From Clostridiales bacterium (lineage in GTDB: Bacteria > Bacillota > Clostridia > Oscillospirales > CAG-272): a DNA stretch of 23,340 nucleotides. A program made the translations under genes and the position numbers. Shown piece after piece: positions 1 to 7,703 of the stretch (within the stretch, counting starts at the first letter, position 1; each line of letters opens with the position of its first letter). The DNA lies in assembly GCA_003523225.1 (NCBI GenBank), contig DPGK01000013.1, forward strand, positions 21,597 through 44,936, read 5' to 3'. A model generated the notes under the pieces. The model did no database searches. It was not told the origin of the DNA and was given only the letters and a program-made list of their open reading frames with translations.

Positions 1-4
1 GTTT

Positions 5-43
5 GGGGTGTTAAAAAATTCAGAAGGAATTTTTTAACACCCC
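5..43. terminator. Perfect 17-bp hairpin at the 3' end of ftsK
   Basis: Arms GGGGTGTTAAAAAATTC (5-21) and GAATTTTTTAACACCCC (27-43) are exact reverse complements with the 5-nt loop AGAAG. The hairpin lies 12 bp beyond the ftsK stop codon on the minus strand. The A/T run is inside the stem and not after it, so it is not a textbook intrinsic terminator, but position and stability fit a transcript end or a 3' stabiliser. It may also serve a gene lying left of the window. Confidence 0.6.
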
Positions 44-54
44 TGTTTTAAGTT

Positions 55-3000
55 TTATTCTTCCTCTTTGGGAATTATACCGTCAAGTCTTGAGTCACCG
101 CGCGCCTCCATTTCCATGTATTGCGGAAGCGTCAGCAGCACGGTGCGGGGCTTTGTGCCGTTCATGCCGGAGACAAAGCCCATCTTAGCCATCTGGTCGA
201 TAAGTCTTGCGGCTCTGCCGTAGCCTATCGACAGCGTTCTTTGAAGATACGAGGTGGCGATAGTTCCGTTGTCAACGGCAATTTTAAGCGCCTGACGGAA
301 CTGCGGGTCTCCCCCGGTAGCCACTGCCGCAGAGGAATCCCCTCCGGAGAAGGATGCCGCGCCTTTCTTTCCGGCGGCGACGCGCTCCGCCTCACGGTCG
401 ATATCGCTCATGAAATCGCCGTCGTAATCGGCGCAGCCGTAATTGTCCTTGATAAAGCCGGTCACAGCCTCGACCTCATCGTCAACCACCAGCGCGCCCT
501 GAGCACGGCGGGGCTTCAGCGAGCCTATCGGTGCGTAAAGCATATCGCCCTTGCCTATCAGCTTTTCGGCTCCGGCTATGTCGATTATCGTGCGGCTGTC
601 AACCTGTGACGCAACAGTAAAGGCGATTCTTGACGGCACGTTTGCCTTGATAAGGCCGGTGATAACGTCCACGGACGGACGCTGAGTACCTATGATGAGA
701 TGGATACCCGCCGCGCGCGCCTTCTGCGCCAGACGGCAGATGGAGGTCTCGATCTGGTCGGGGGCTGTCATCATCAGGTCGGCAAGCTCATCGATTATGA
801 TAACGATCTTCGGAAGCTGAGGATGCTCCGGGTCTCCCGCTGTTATCTTATTGTAGCCGTCGATGTCGCGCACGCCGACGTCTTCAAACAGCTCAAAGCG
901 GTGCTCCATCTCATTCACGGCGGCGTTGAGCGTTCCCGTTGCCTTCTTTGTGTCGGTAACAACAGGCACCTTGAGGTGCGGCAGGTCGGAGTACATGCTC
1001 ATTTCGATCTTTTTGGGGTCGATCATGATGAGCTGTACCTCATCGGGCCGCGCCTTGTAAAGCAGGCTGATGATTATACAGTTGATGCACACCGATTTAC
1101 CTGAGCCGGTAGTACCGGCGATAAGCAGATGCGGCATCTTTCCGATATCAAAGATTATCATATTTCCGGCAACGTCCTTGCCAAGACACGCGGTAAGCCG
1201 GCTTTCCGAATTGCGGAAGGTCTCGGATTCAAGCAGCTCGCGTATAAAGACAGTACCGCGTACGCGGTTGGGGACTTCAACTCCGACGGCGCTCTTGTTG
1301 GGAATAGGCGCTTCAATGCGCACGCCGGTCGTAGCAAGTGACAGGGCAATGTCGTCAACAAGGTTTGAGATCGTGCGTATGCGCGTGCCCGCCTCGGGAT
1401 AAAGCTCGTATCTCGTGATCGTAGGTCCGCGGGAATATTCGATCTTTTTGATCCTTACATTGAATGAGGAAAGCGTCTCCATCAGCTTCTGCGCGTTCGT
1501 TCTCAGCTCGGTCTCAACGTCGTCTCGCGCCGGGGAGGTGTTGGGATGCAGAAGCTCGACGGGCGGGAATGTGTAGTCCGCCGGGCGGTCGGGAGCTTTT
1601 GCGGCGGATACCGGGCTTTCTGACAGCATTGAAACATCCGCGTCGTCATGCGGCTGGTCGCTGATGGGGGTCAGCTTGATCTCAAGCTCGCCGGAATTTG
1701 AAGTCTGGTCAGTGGTGTTTTCCTCAGCCTCAGTTGCCGTCTTAGGCTTTTCCTTGTCCGCCGACGGTTCGTCAAGTCCGCTCTTTCCGAATATTTCGTT
1801 AAGCCCGTATGGGTCGTTCTCCGGGCGTTTTTCGCGCACGGGGGGGATTTTTTTAACCGTTACCGCGCTGTCGTTTTCGGCGGCAGGAGCAGTGCTTTCG
1901 ACTGCCACGGAGGTCGCAGGAGCTGCTGCGTTTACCGCGGTTGCGGCAGTTGCGGCAGTTGCGGCAGCCGTGGCGGGGGCAGCCGTGCCGGAGGCGGCAG
2001 GCGTTATTGTGATCTCAGGGCGCGACACCGGCTCGCGGTCGTCGGGCATGGGGGTCACAAGGACCGGTTCGGGACCTGCGGCGGTAACGGTATCTTCAGC
2101 CGGGGAGGCGTATGTGGTCTGCCCCGGAATAAGCTCTTCAAAGTTGGGTACATGACGCGTCTTTACCTCTGCCGCGGCTCGCTCGGCGCGCCGGGCGGCA
2201 AGCTGCGCCTCGCGTTCCTCGCGAAGCAGCTGCGCTTCTGCGGCGGCGGCACGGCGACGGTCCGCCGCTATCGCCTGCTTGGTTGCGCGGCGTTCCTTTT
2301 TCTCCTCCCGCTTTTCCTCGCGCCGCTCCTCGCGCAGCCCGGCGTTAGCTTCGCGGCGCTGTTTGGTTTTGTATTTTATCATATCGATAAGATAGCCCGG
2401 CGTTATCCCGAACAGGAAAAGCACGAATATAAAGAGCAGGGCAAACAGTATGATAAGCGCGCCGACGTATCCGAAGGCAACCCGGAAGAACCCGCCGAAG
2501 AATCCGCCGAAAAATCCGCCGCCGGTAAGGCGGATGCCGTACGTCCAGTTTGACAGCGGCTCGCCGATGCCGAACAGAGATACCCCGTAGTCACTCCAGT
2601 TGTAGTGAGTGGGATTCATCGCGGGGACTGCAAAAACGTGAACCAGTGACGAAATGCCGATAAGACAGCATACGGAGAGGCAGACCTTTGGCTTTACTAT
2701 TCCGAGATCGACATATTTGCGCCAGAAAACGGCAAGATTTATCAGTATAAGAGGAATAAGAAAAGCAGGCCAGCCGAAAAGCCCGCAGAAGAAATCGCGG
2801 ATAATGACACCCACGCTTCCCACTGCGCCATCGATATTTGAAAGCAGGAAAAACGCCGTCAGCAGGAGAGCCGCTACAACCAAAACAAACGGCAACAGCT
2901 GATTGCGGAAAAGCGACGATTCGGGTACGGGGTCAACATGGCGCGGCTCGGGCGCTTCCCGTTTGTCTGTCTTCTGTACAGCACGGCGTGTTTTGGCGGA

Positions 3001-3090
3001 TCGCTCTTCATCGCGTACCGGCTTTGGATCGGCGCGGCTTGTGCTTTTCTGCACGGCTGTGGTCTTTTTATTCTTTTTTTCGTTTGCCAT
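55..3090 (-). CDS. ftsK: DNA translocase FtsK/SpoIIIE
   Basis: A 1011-residue membrane-anchored, ATP-driven dsDNA pump that moves chromosome ends through the division or sporulation septum. Seen: a charged N-terminus, then about four hydrophobic segments (about 65-84, 92-123, 134-155, 203-235), the unusual GGFF repeats at 191-202, a strongly basic/acidic coiled-coil-like stretch (about 240-310), and a low-complexity Ala/Thr/Pro linker to about 530. The motor follows, with Walker A GTTGSGKS near 658-665 and Walker B IIIDELADL near 765-773. The C-terminal winged-helix gamma domain starts near 925 (DPQFRQAL...). The start is supported by AAAGGA about 11 nt upstream and a good promoter at 3195-3223. 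The length is above the roughly 750-850 of many Bacillota SpoIIIE proteins because of the linker. FtsK and SpoIIIE cannot be separated by sequence here. Confidence 0.95.
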   Translation of the reverse strand: MANEKKNKKTTAVQKSTSRADPKPVRDEERSAKTRRAVQKTDKREAPEPRHVDPVPESSLFRNQLLPFVLVVAALLLTAFFLLSNIDGAVGSVGVIIRDFFCGLFGWPAFLIPLILINLAVFWRKYVDLGIVKPKVCLSVCCLIGISSLVHVFAVPAMNPTHYNWSDYGVSLFGIGEPLSNWTYGIRLTGGGFFGGFFGGFFRVAFGYVGALIILFALLFIFVLFLFGITPGYLIDMIKYKTKQRREANAGLREERREEKREEKKERRATKQAIAADRRRAAAAEAQLLREEREAQLAARRAERAAAEVKTRHVPNFEELIPGQTTYASPAEDTVTAAGPEPVLVTPMPDDREPVSRPEITITPAASGTAAPATAAATAATAATAVNAAAPATSVAVESTAPAAENDSAVTVKKIPPVREKRPENDPYGLNEIFGKSGLDEPSADKEKPKTATEAEENTTDQTSNSGELEIKLTPISDQPHDDADVSMLSESPVSAAKAPDRPADYTFPPVELLHPNTSPARDDVETELRTNAQKLMETLSSFNVRIKKIEYSRGPTITRYELYPEAGTRIRTISNLVDDIALSLATTGVRIEAPIPNKSAVGVEVPNRVRGTVFIRELLESETFRNSESRLTACLGKDVAGNMIIFDIGKMPHLLIAGTTGSGKSVCINCIIISLLYKARPDEVQLIMIDPKKIEMSMYSDLPHLKVPVVTDTKKATGTLNAAVNEMEHRFELFEDVGVRDIDGYNKITAGDPEHPQLPKIVIIIDELADLMMTAPDQIETSICRLAQKARAAGIHLIIGTQRPSVDVITGLIKANVPSRIAFTVASQVDSRTIIDIAGAEKLIGKGDMLYAPIGSLKPRRAQGALVVDDEVEAVTGFIKDNYGCADYDGDFMSDIDREAERVAAGKKGAASFSGGDSSAAVATGGDPQFRQALKIAVDNGTIATSYLQRTLSIGYGRAARLIDQMAKMGFVSGMNGTKPRTVLLTLPQYMEMEARGDSRLDGIIPKEEE
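1940..1966. repeat. Three tandem 9-bp repeats inside ftsK linker
   Basis: GTTGCGGCA is repeated three times exactly (1940-1948, 1949-1957, 1958-1966). On the coding (minus) strand this gives Ala-Ala-Thr-type tripeptides in the linker between membrane and motor domains. Such in-frame units can expand or contract by slippage without breaking the frame. Confidence 0.8.
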
Positions 3091-3194
3091 TTATATACTG
3101 TCCTTTCGGTTCTGACCTTTGCGGTCAAAGGCGTGTATTTTTTAACGCGTCATCCGGGATAATAATGATAAAAGTATAATTGATAATTATAATT

Positions 3195-3223
3195 AGTATA
3201 CCACTCTTTCGGTTTTTTTGCAA
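3195..3223 (-). promoter_or_regulatory. SigA-type promoter of ftsK
   Basis: On the minus strand: -35 TTGCAA (3218-3223), 17-bp spacer, -10 TATACT (3195-3200), with TGG just before the -10 (extended -10). It lies about 105 bp upstream of the ftsK start. Confidence 0.7.
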
Positions 3224-3262
3224 CAAAAAATCCTTATGCTTTTATTAAAAACGGAGGTCGAT

Positions 3263-3709
3263 TTGAAAAAAATAAAAAAGAATGCCTCTGCCGTTGCGTT
3301 GCGCGGCATAATTCAGCGCTTTCTCACGGCGGCGGCAAACAGCAGACGGGGATGGCTGACGGTGATCGCGGGAGTTGCGGCGGGCTTTGTGAACGGACTG
3401 CTCGGAGCGGGAGGGGGAGTGATAATCGTGCGCTCAGCCGCGCACGTGCTTCCGCACGGGCAGGAATATTCTCCTCGCGACGTTTATGCAACAGCTCTTG
3501 CTGTAATGCTCCCGGTCTCGGCGGTGTCTGCCCTCTCATACGCAGGTCTTGGCGTATGGGACGGAAGCGGGGGGATATATATTCTTCCGGCGCTCGTCGG
3601 CGGAGTTATCGGCGCATTGCTGCTTGACCGTCTGCATACACAGCTTCTGCGGTTCATTTTCTCATCGGTGGCGGCGTATTCCGGGATAATGATGCTGTTG
3701 AAGAAATAA
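3263..3709 (+). CDS. TSUP (TauE/SafE) family half-permease, first gene
   Basis: A 148-residue hydrophobic protein, about half the size of a full TSUP transporter (about 240-300 residues, usually 7-8 helices). TSUP members move sulfite, sulfoacetate or other organic anions across the membrane; the substrate here is unknown. The family signature GFVNGLLGAGGGVIIV follows a basic N-terminus, and hydrophobic segments cover most of the rest. The start is placed at TTG 3263 because a GGAGG Shine-Dalgarno (3253-3257) sits 5 nt before it and the next codons give MKKIKKNAS. An in-frame ATG at 3218 lies within the ftsK -35 box and has no ribosome site. The gene ends 45 bp before the second half-size gene and the pair probably forms one transporter. 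No convincing own promoter was found. Confidence 0.85.
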   Translation: MKKIKKNASAVALRGIIQRFLTAAANSRRGWLTVIAGVAAGFVNGLLGAGGGVIIVRSAAHVLPHGQEYSPRDVYATALAVMLPVSAVSALSYAGLGVWDGSGGIYILPALVGGVIGALLLDRLHTQLLRFIFSSVAAYSGIMMLLKK

Positions 3710-3754
3710 AACAGAAATCTGAAAAAAACGGAAAGAAAGCGAAAATGAGAAAAA

Positions 3755-4150
3755 ATGCTTGATCTTATTATCGGAACTGCCGTGGCGGTGCTGTCGGGCA
3801 TGGGAGTCGGCAGCGGAGGATTGCTTGTGGTCTACCTGACGCTTGCAGGAGGAATGGCGCAGCCTGCTGCGCAGGCGCTGAATCTGTTTTTCTTTATTTT
3901 TGCGGCGGGAGCTTCCACCGCCGTGAATATACGCCGACGGAATATCGCATGGGGATGCGTTGTGCTGTTGGGAGTGGGCGGAGTCATCGGTGCTGTTGCG
4001 GGTTCGGCGTTAGCGGCGGTGATAAAGCCAAGGGTGTTGCGGATACTTTTCGGGCTTATGCTGACCTTTACAGGCGCGCGAGGATTGGTTGGGTCGGTCA
4101 GGACAATGATAAATAATCGCAAAAAGAAAAAATCCGTGGCGACGCGCTGA
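3755..4150 (+). CDS. TSUP (TauE/SafE) family half-permease, second gene
   Basis: A 131-residue membrane protein with the second TSUP repeat: VLSGMGVGSGGLLVVYL followed by AQALNLFFFIFAAG, then a basic loop (NIRRRN) and two more hydrophobic segments. Together with the gene 45 bp upstream it would make one full-length transporter, either as a heterodimer or as paired half-molecules. The Shine-Dalgarno is weak (GGAAAGAAAG about 15 nt upstream). A 5-codon out-of-frame ATG ORF overlaps the start. The last codons, Val-Ala-Thr-Arg-stop, lie inside a palindromic repeat (4135-4162), so the C-terminal tail (after a KKKK patch) may have been created or altered by insertion of that repeat. Confidence 0.85.
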   Translation: MLDLIIGTAVAVLSGMGVGSGGLLVVYLTLAGGMAQPAAQALNLFFFIFAAGASTAVNIRRRNIAWGCVVLLGVGGVIGAVAGSALAAVIKPRVLRILFGLMLTFTGARGLVGSVRTMINNRKKKKSVATR

Positions 4151-4162
4151 CGCGTCGCCACG
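4135..4162. repeat. Palindromic boundary hairpin, copy 1
   Basis: A perfect inverted repeat with 12-bp arms CGTGGCGACGCG (4135-4146) and CGCGTCGCCACG (4151-4162) and a CTGA loop. The loop holds the TGA stop codon of the TSUP gene. A second copy differing at one base lies at 4398-4425. No T-run follows, so a simple terminator is not supported. Confidence 0.85.
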
Positions 4163-4215
4163 CTGGTTGTCGACAAAAGGAACAACGACTGTCAATGTGC
4201 ATAAAACCTTAACCC

Positions 4216-4346
4216 GCTTTTTCTTTGATGAAGCAGGCGCAAAGAAAAAGCTTGGCAAAAAGAAAGCGTCATGAGGGGATTTCGCCGCCTGCGGGCGGCG
4301 ACAAGGGCTATGCGCCCTTGACCGCACCGCCTTTTACAAAAGGCGG
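4216..4346. repeat. Array of four inverted repeats between the boundary hairpins
   Basis: Four consecutive perfect inverted repeats: GCTTTTTCTTTG/CAAAGAAAAAGC (4216-4227/4240-4251), CGCCGCC/GGCGGCG (4283-4289/4294-4300), CAAGGGC/GCCCTTG (4302-4308/4314-4320) and CCGCCTTTT/AAAAGGCGG (4327-4335/4338-4346). No credible reading frame lies here. It looks like a non-autonomous intergenic repeat or a structured RNA, placed between two convergent genes. Confidence 0.7.
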
Positions 4347-4397
4347 GCGAAAACTTTGTACATACTGACGAAAGCCATTGCTTTGGTCTACAGTCTG

Positions 4398-4425
4398 CGT
4401 GGCGACGCGCTGACGAGTCGCCACG
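4398..4425. repeat. Palindromic boundary hairpin, copy 2
   Basis: The same 28-bp palindrome as at 4135-4162 with one change (C to A at 4414 or its neighbour, giving GACGAGTCGCC), which leaves one mismatch in the stem. It ends 18 bp from the stop codon of the convergent uridine phosphorylase gene. Confidence 0.85.
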
Positions 4426-4442
4426 GAAATATGTTTTATGTT

Positions 4443-5210
4443 TTACTGTGCCGCGATCATTTCCGTTATCGCACCTATGGCGACGCGTATGGCATGGTCG
4501 GTATCGTGGCTTTCCTCGGCGTCGGTGTCAAGTCCGAGATTAGCCCTTTCCTGATTCCACACGACATGGAATACCGAGCCACAGCGCACTCCGAGCGCCG
4601 CGCCCACGGTAAACAGCGCCGCCGACTCCATTTCGCTTGCAAGCACGCCAAGCCGCTTCCAGGCTTCCCACTTGTAAAGCAGCTCCCCCGAGACCGGCAT
4701 GCGCTCCGGGCTGTGCTGACCGTAGAAGGAATCCTTGCACTGGACCACTCCGGTGTGATAAACGTAGCCGAGATTTTTCGCGGCGTTTATCAGTGCAAAA
4801 AGCACATCGGCGTCCGGCACGGCGGGAAATTCAATGGGGGCGTACTCGCGGGAGGTGCCTTCCTGCCGCACCGCGCCGGTAGCGATAACGCAGTCGCCGG
4901 AGCGCACCATGGTGGATATCCCTCCGCAGGTGCCGATGCGGATAAAGGTGTGAACGCCGCAGGCGGCAAGCTCCTCCACGGCGATTGCGGTCGAGGGACC
5001 GCCGATCCCGGTGGAGCAGACCGACACCGGCTCTCCCATAAGCGTTCCGGTGTAGACGTTGTACTCGCGGTTGTAGGATACCTGCCGCGGAGAGTCAAGA
5101 TACTGGGCGATCTTGGGGCATCTGCCGGGGTCGCCGGGCAGGATACAGTAGCCGCCCACGTCTCCCGGACGGCAGTTTATATGATATTGAAGGTCGTTGG
5201 TTTTCAGCAT
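4443..5210 (-). CDS. udp: Uridine phosphorylase
   Basis: A 255-residue cytosolic enzyme of the PNP/UDP (NP-I) superfamily that cleaves uridine with phosphate to uracil and ribose-1-phosphate for salvage and pentose use. Seen: the phosphate-binding LPGDPGR (24-30), STGIGGPS (66-73), RIGTCGG (91-97, Arg for phosphate), the base-recognition segment [14 protein letters not shown] (160-173), and EMESAAL (193-199), whose Glu/Met bind the ribose. Length and motif order match the family in full. The start is supported by GAGAGAGGAAA directly upstream and a promoter at 5281-5309. It is a single gene, convergent with the TSUP pair and tandem with recG, with its own promoter. Specificity for uridine over other nucleosides is inferred from the GQHSPERM segment, not proven. 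Confidence 0.9.
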   Translation of the reverse strand: MLKTNDLQYHINCRPGDVGGYCILPGDPGRCPKIAQYLDSPRQVSYNREYNVYTGTLMGEPVSVCSTGIGGPSTAIAVEELAACGVHTFIRIGTCGGISTMVRSGDCVIATGAVRQEGTSREYAPIEFPAVPDADVLFALINAAKNLGYVYHTGVVQCKDSFYGQHSPERMPVSGELLYKWEAWKRLGVLASEMESAALFTVGAALGVRCGSVFHVVWNQERANLGLDTDAEESHDTDHAIRVAIGAITEMIAAQ

Positions 5211-5280
5211 TTTCCTCTCTCCTTTTCAAGGCTTCACCCGCCGGCGGCGGGGCGGATATGTCTCCGCATCTTATGCTTCT

Positions 5281-5309
5281 ATTATCGCACAAAAGTGACC
5301 GATAATCAA
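5281..5309 (-). promoter_or_regulatory. SigA-type promoter of udp
   Basis: On the minus strand: -35 TTGATT (5304-5309), 17-bp spacer, -10 GATAAT (5281-5286) preceded by TGC (extended -10). It gives a leader of about 65 nt before the udp start. Confidence 0.65.
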
Positions 5310-5388
5310 GAGAATATGAATATTTTCCGGGATTTTTACGGTGTTTTCCTCCGCGCGTCCGGCGCGGGTGAGGTACAAAGTGGAAAAA

Positions 5389-7518
5389 TCACGCTTCGCT
5401 TTCACCGAACATTTTTGCAATTTCGTGCCTCAGCACCGGGTGCGACTCAAGTCCGGGGTCTTCCTGCAACAGTCCGTGCGCTTCCTCGGAGGCACGGGCA
5501 AGCAGTCCGGCGTCGCCGCAAAGGTCGGCAAAACGGAATCTTACGCCGCCGCTCTGCCGTATTTCTCCGGCAGTCCTGCCGACGAAGAAGTCGCCGGGGC
5601 CTCGCATGGCAAGGTCCTCCTCGGCTATTTCAAAGCCGTTGTTTGTCTTTGTCAGCACTGAAAGCCGGCGGCGGGCGTTTTCCGAGTGGCTGTCAGAGAT
5701 CAGAATGCAGTAGGACTTGCGTTTGCCGCGTCCTACGCGCCCGCGCAGCTGGTGCAGCTGCGAAAGCCCGAAGCGCTCGGCGTTTTCAACTATCATCAGC
5801 GAGGCGTTGGGGACGTTTACCCCTACCTCGATGACGGTGGTGGAGACAAGTACATCGGTCTCACCGTCTGCAAAGGCTCTCATGACGGCATCCTTTTCCC
5901 CCGGCTTCATTCTGCCGTGTATCAGTGCGACACTGACGTCCGGAAGCGCGGCGGCAAGCTCCTCGGCGCAGACGGTCGCCGCTCTGAGCGGCGGCTTTTC
6001 CTCAAATCCGTCCTCGGCTATGTCCTCCATGCCGACCTCGCCGCCCTCGACCTGTGCCGCCTCGTCTATTGAGGGGCAGACGACATATACCTGTCCGCCT
6101 TCGCGGACGGTTTTTTCAATAAAGCCGTTCACGCGCGCACGATAGCTTTCGTCGACCGCAAAGGTGTCCACCTTCTGCCGTCCGGGCGGCATTTCATCTA
6201 TGCGTGAGATGTCAAGGTCGCCGTATATTGTAAGCGCGAGCGAGCGGGGGATCGGCGTGGCGCTCATGGCGAGTACATGCGTATGCTCCGCGCCTGCGGA
6301 AAGCGCATTGCGCTGGCTGACACCGAAGCGGTGCTGTTCGTCGGTGACGGCAAGGGCAAGCTCTGAAAACTCTACGCCGTCCGCGATAAGCGCGTGAGTG
6401 CCTATGACCACCTGAAGGCGCAGCTCCTCCGAAACGCAGGAAAGCGCGGCTTTTATCTTCCGTTTTTCCGCCGCGGGCGTTGCGCCGACAAGCAGCGCAC
6501 AGCTGACGCCCAGCTGCTGAAATATCGGGCTAAGCTCTGCGTAGTGCTGCCTTGCAAGTATCTCGGTTGGCGCCATAAGCGCCGCCTGTGCGCCGCTCAT
6601 TACCGCGATAAGCATTGCCGCCGCCGCGACCACCGTTTTTCCGCAGCCGACGTCACCCACGACCATGCGGTTCATGGGAATGTCCCGGCGCATATCCGCG
6701 GCGATCTCGGAGATCGCACGCTTCTGCGCTCCGGTCAGCTCGTAGGGAAGCAGTGAAAGCAGCGGAGAAATATTCTGCTTCCGGCACGGATAAGCGCCGC
6801 TCTCGCGCTCTTTTTTGCTTCGCTGTGCCAGACCGAGCGAGAAGAAAAACAGCTCGTCAAACACCAGACGGCGCTTGGCTGCGGCAAGGGAGGCGTAGCT
6901 TTCGGGAAGGTGTATGTTCCTAAGCGCAAAGGCAAGTGTGGGCAGCTTGTTGCGGCAGCGTATTTCTTCCGGCAGCGGGTCGGCAAGGCTGTGGGCGCAC
7001 AACCGCATTGCTTCTGCAATATTCTGAGCAAGCTGTTTTTGCGAAAGCCCCTCCGACAGCGGGTATACGGCGCAGAAATCGGGCAGTCTGCCCTCCTCCC
7101 ACGGCTCGAACGCCGGAGAGGTCAGATTATACCGACTCCCGCGTCCCTTGACCTCCACCACGCCGTAAAAGCGCCATACCGAGCCGAGAGTGAATTTTGA
7201 CCTGAGATATTCCTGATTGAAAAAGGTTATCTCGGCGGTGTCGGTGTCGTCGCAGGCGCGGAATTTAAGTATCGTCATCCGGCGCGGCAGTCTTGCGGCA
7301 CGCGGCTCGGTGGCTACAGTCAGCACAAGTGCGGTCTTGCCGCCGTCACGGCGCGCGTCGCGCAGCTGACGTATGTCCCCGCGGTTCTCATAAGCTCTTG
7401 GGATGTGATAAAGCAGATCGCCCAAGGTCGTGACGCCTGTTTTCGCGTAAGCCGCCGCCCGGGCAGGTCCGACTCCCGGCAGTACGGTAACGGGAGAGTT
7501 GACGTCAATATCGCTCAT
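5389..7518 (-). CDS. recG: ATP-dependent DNA helicase RecG
   Basis: A 709-residue superfamily 2 helicase that remodels stalled replication forks and branch-migrates Holliday junctions. Seen: an N-terminal helix-hairpin-helix-like start (VLPGVGPARAAAYAKTGV, 11-29), an OB-type wedge domain, then helicase motifs: Walker A GDVGCGKT near 287-294, motif II DEQH near 393, motif III SATPIPRSL, motif IV VYVVCPSIDEA, motif V VSTTVIEVGVNVP and motif VI QLHQLRGRVGRG near 590-600. The frame is open 64 codons further upstream, but the start at 7518 is chosen because AAAGGAG (7527-7533) precedes it by 8 nt and the promoter lies at 7547-7575, downstream of the longer start. It is divergent from the amidase gene. 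Size is close to the usual 680-700. Confidence 0.95.
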   Translation of the reverse strand: MSDIDVNSPVTVLPGVGPARAAAYAKTGVTTLGDLLYHIPRAYENRGDIRQLRDARRDGGKTALVLTVATEPRAARLPRRMTILKFRACDDTDTAEITFFNQEYLRSKFTLGSVWRFYGVVEVKGRGSRYNLTSPAFEPWEEGRLPDFCAVYPLSEGLSQKQLAQNIAEAMRLCAHSLADPLPEEIRCRNKLPTLAFALRNIHLPESYASLAAAKRRLVFDELFFFSLGLAQRSKKERESGAYPCRKQNISPLLSLLPYELTGAQKRAISEIAADMRRDIPMNRMVVGDVGCGKTVVAAAAMLIAVMSGAQAALMAPTEILARQHYAELSPIFQQLGVSCALLVGATPAAEKRKIKAALSCVSEELRLQVVIGTHALIADGVEFSELALAVTDEQHRFGVSQRNALSAGAEHTHVLAMSATPIPRSLALTIYGDLDISRIDEMPPGRQKVDTFAVDESYRARVNGFIEKTVREGGQVYVVCPSIDEAAQVEGGEVGMEDIAEDGFEEKPPLRAATVCAEELAAALPDVSVALIHGRMKPGEKDAVMRAFADGETDVLVSTTVIEVGVNVPNASLMIVENAERFGLSQLHQLRGRVGRGKRKSYCILISDSHSENARRRLSVLTKTNNGFEIAEEDLAMRGPGDFFVGRTAGEIRQSGGVRFRFADLCGDAGLLARASEEAHGLLQEDPGLESHPVLRHEIAKMFGESEA

Positions 7519-7546
7519 TTTTTCCGCTCCTTTGCTTTTATAATTA

Positions 7547-7575
7547 ATTATACCCCGTGCCTCGTCTTCTGTCAA
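7547..7575 (-). promoter_or_regulatory. Consensus SigA promoter of recG
   Basis: On the minus strand: -35 TTGACA (7570-7575), 17-bp spacer, -10 TATAAT (7547-7552); both boxes match consensus. The -10 lies in a 14-bp palindrome TATAATTAATTATA (7539-7552). The predicted leader is about 22 nt. Confidence 0.85.
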
Positions 7576-7596
7576 GCAGAAAAAGCCAGACACTAC

Positions 7597-7625
7597 TTGA
7601 CAAACTGCTCGCGCGGATTTATAAT
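7597..7625 (+). promoter_or_regulatory. Consensus SigA promoter of the amidase gene
   Basis: -35 TTGACA (7597-7602), 17-bp spacer, -10 TATAAT (7620-7625); both boxes match consensus. It is back-to-back with the recG promoter, with 21 bp between the two -35 boxes. The predicted leader is about 70 nt. Confidence 0.85.
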
Positions 7626-7703
7626 TGAGCTGACGACAAAATCCGCGCCCTGCCATTGCGTAGGACGCGGAGCAAAAATTCCGATATAAAAAGGTGGTCT
7701 GAA

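Noticed and set aside
1664..2155. A 163-codon plus-strand frame rich in Ala/Val/Ser
   Set aside because: It is the reverse of the low-complexity FtsK linker; the hydrophobic look comes from the repeats.
3218..3246. The palindromic TTGCAA as a shared -35 also driving the TSUP genes
   Set aside because: The matching -10 would be TTTATT (only 4 of 6 consensus bases) and transcription would start on top of the ribosome site.
3218..3262. ATG at 3218 as start of the first TSUP gene
   Set aside because: It lies within the ftsK -35 box, has no Shine-Dalgarno, and the TTG at 3263 has a GGAGG at proper distance.
4135..4425. CRISPR-like or integron-like array
   Set aside because: There are only two copies of the 28-bp palindrome with no regular spacers, and no cas or integrase genes nearby.
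4356..5834. A 492-codon open frame on the plus strand
   Set aside because: It is antisense to udp and the end of recG, crosses their intergenic region, and its translation has no recognisable motif; the minus-strand genes have complete family signatures.
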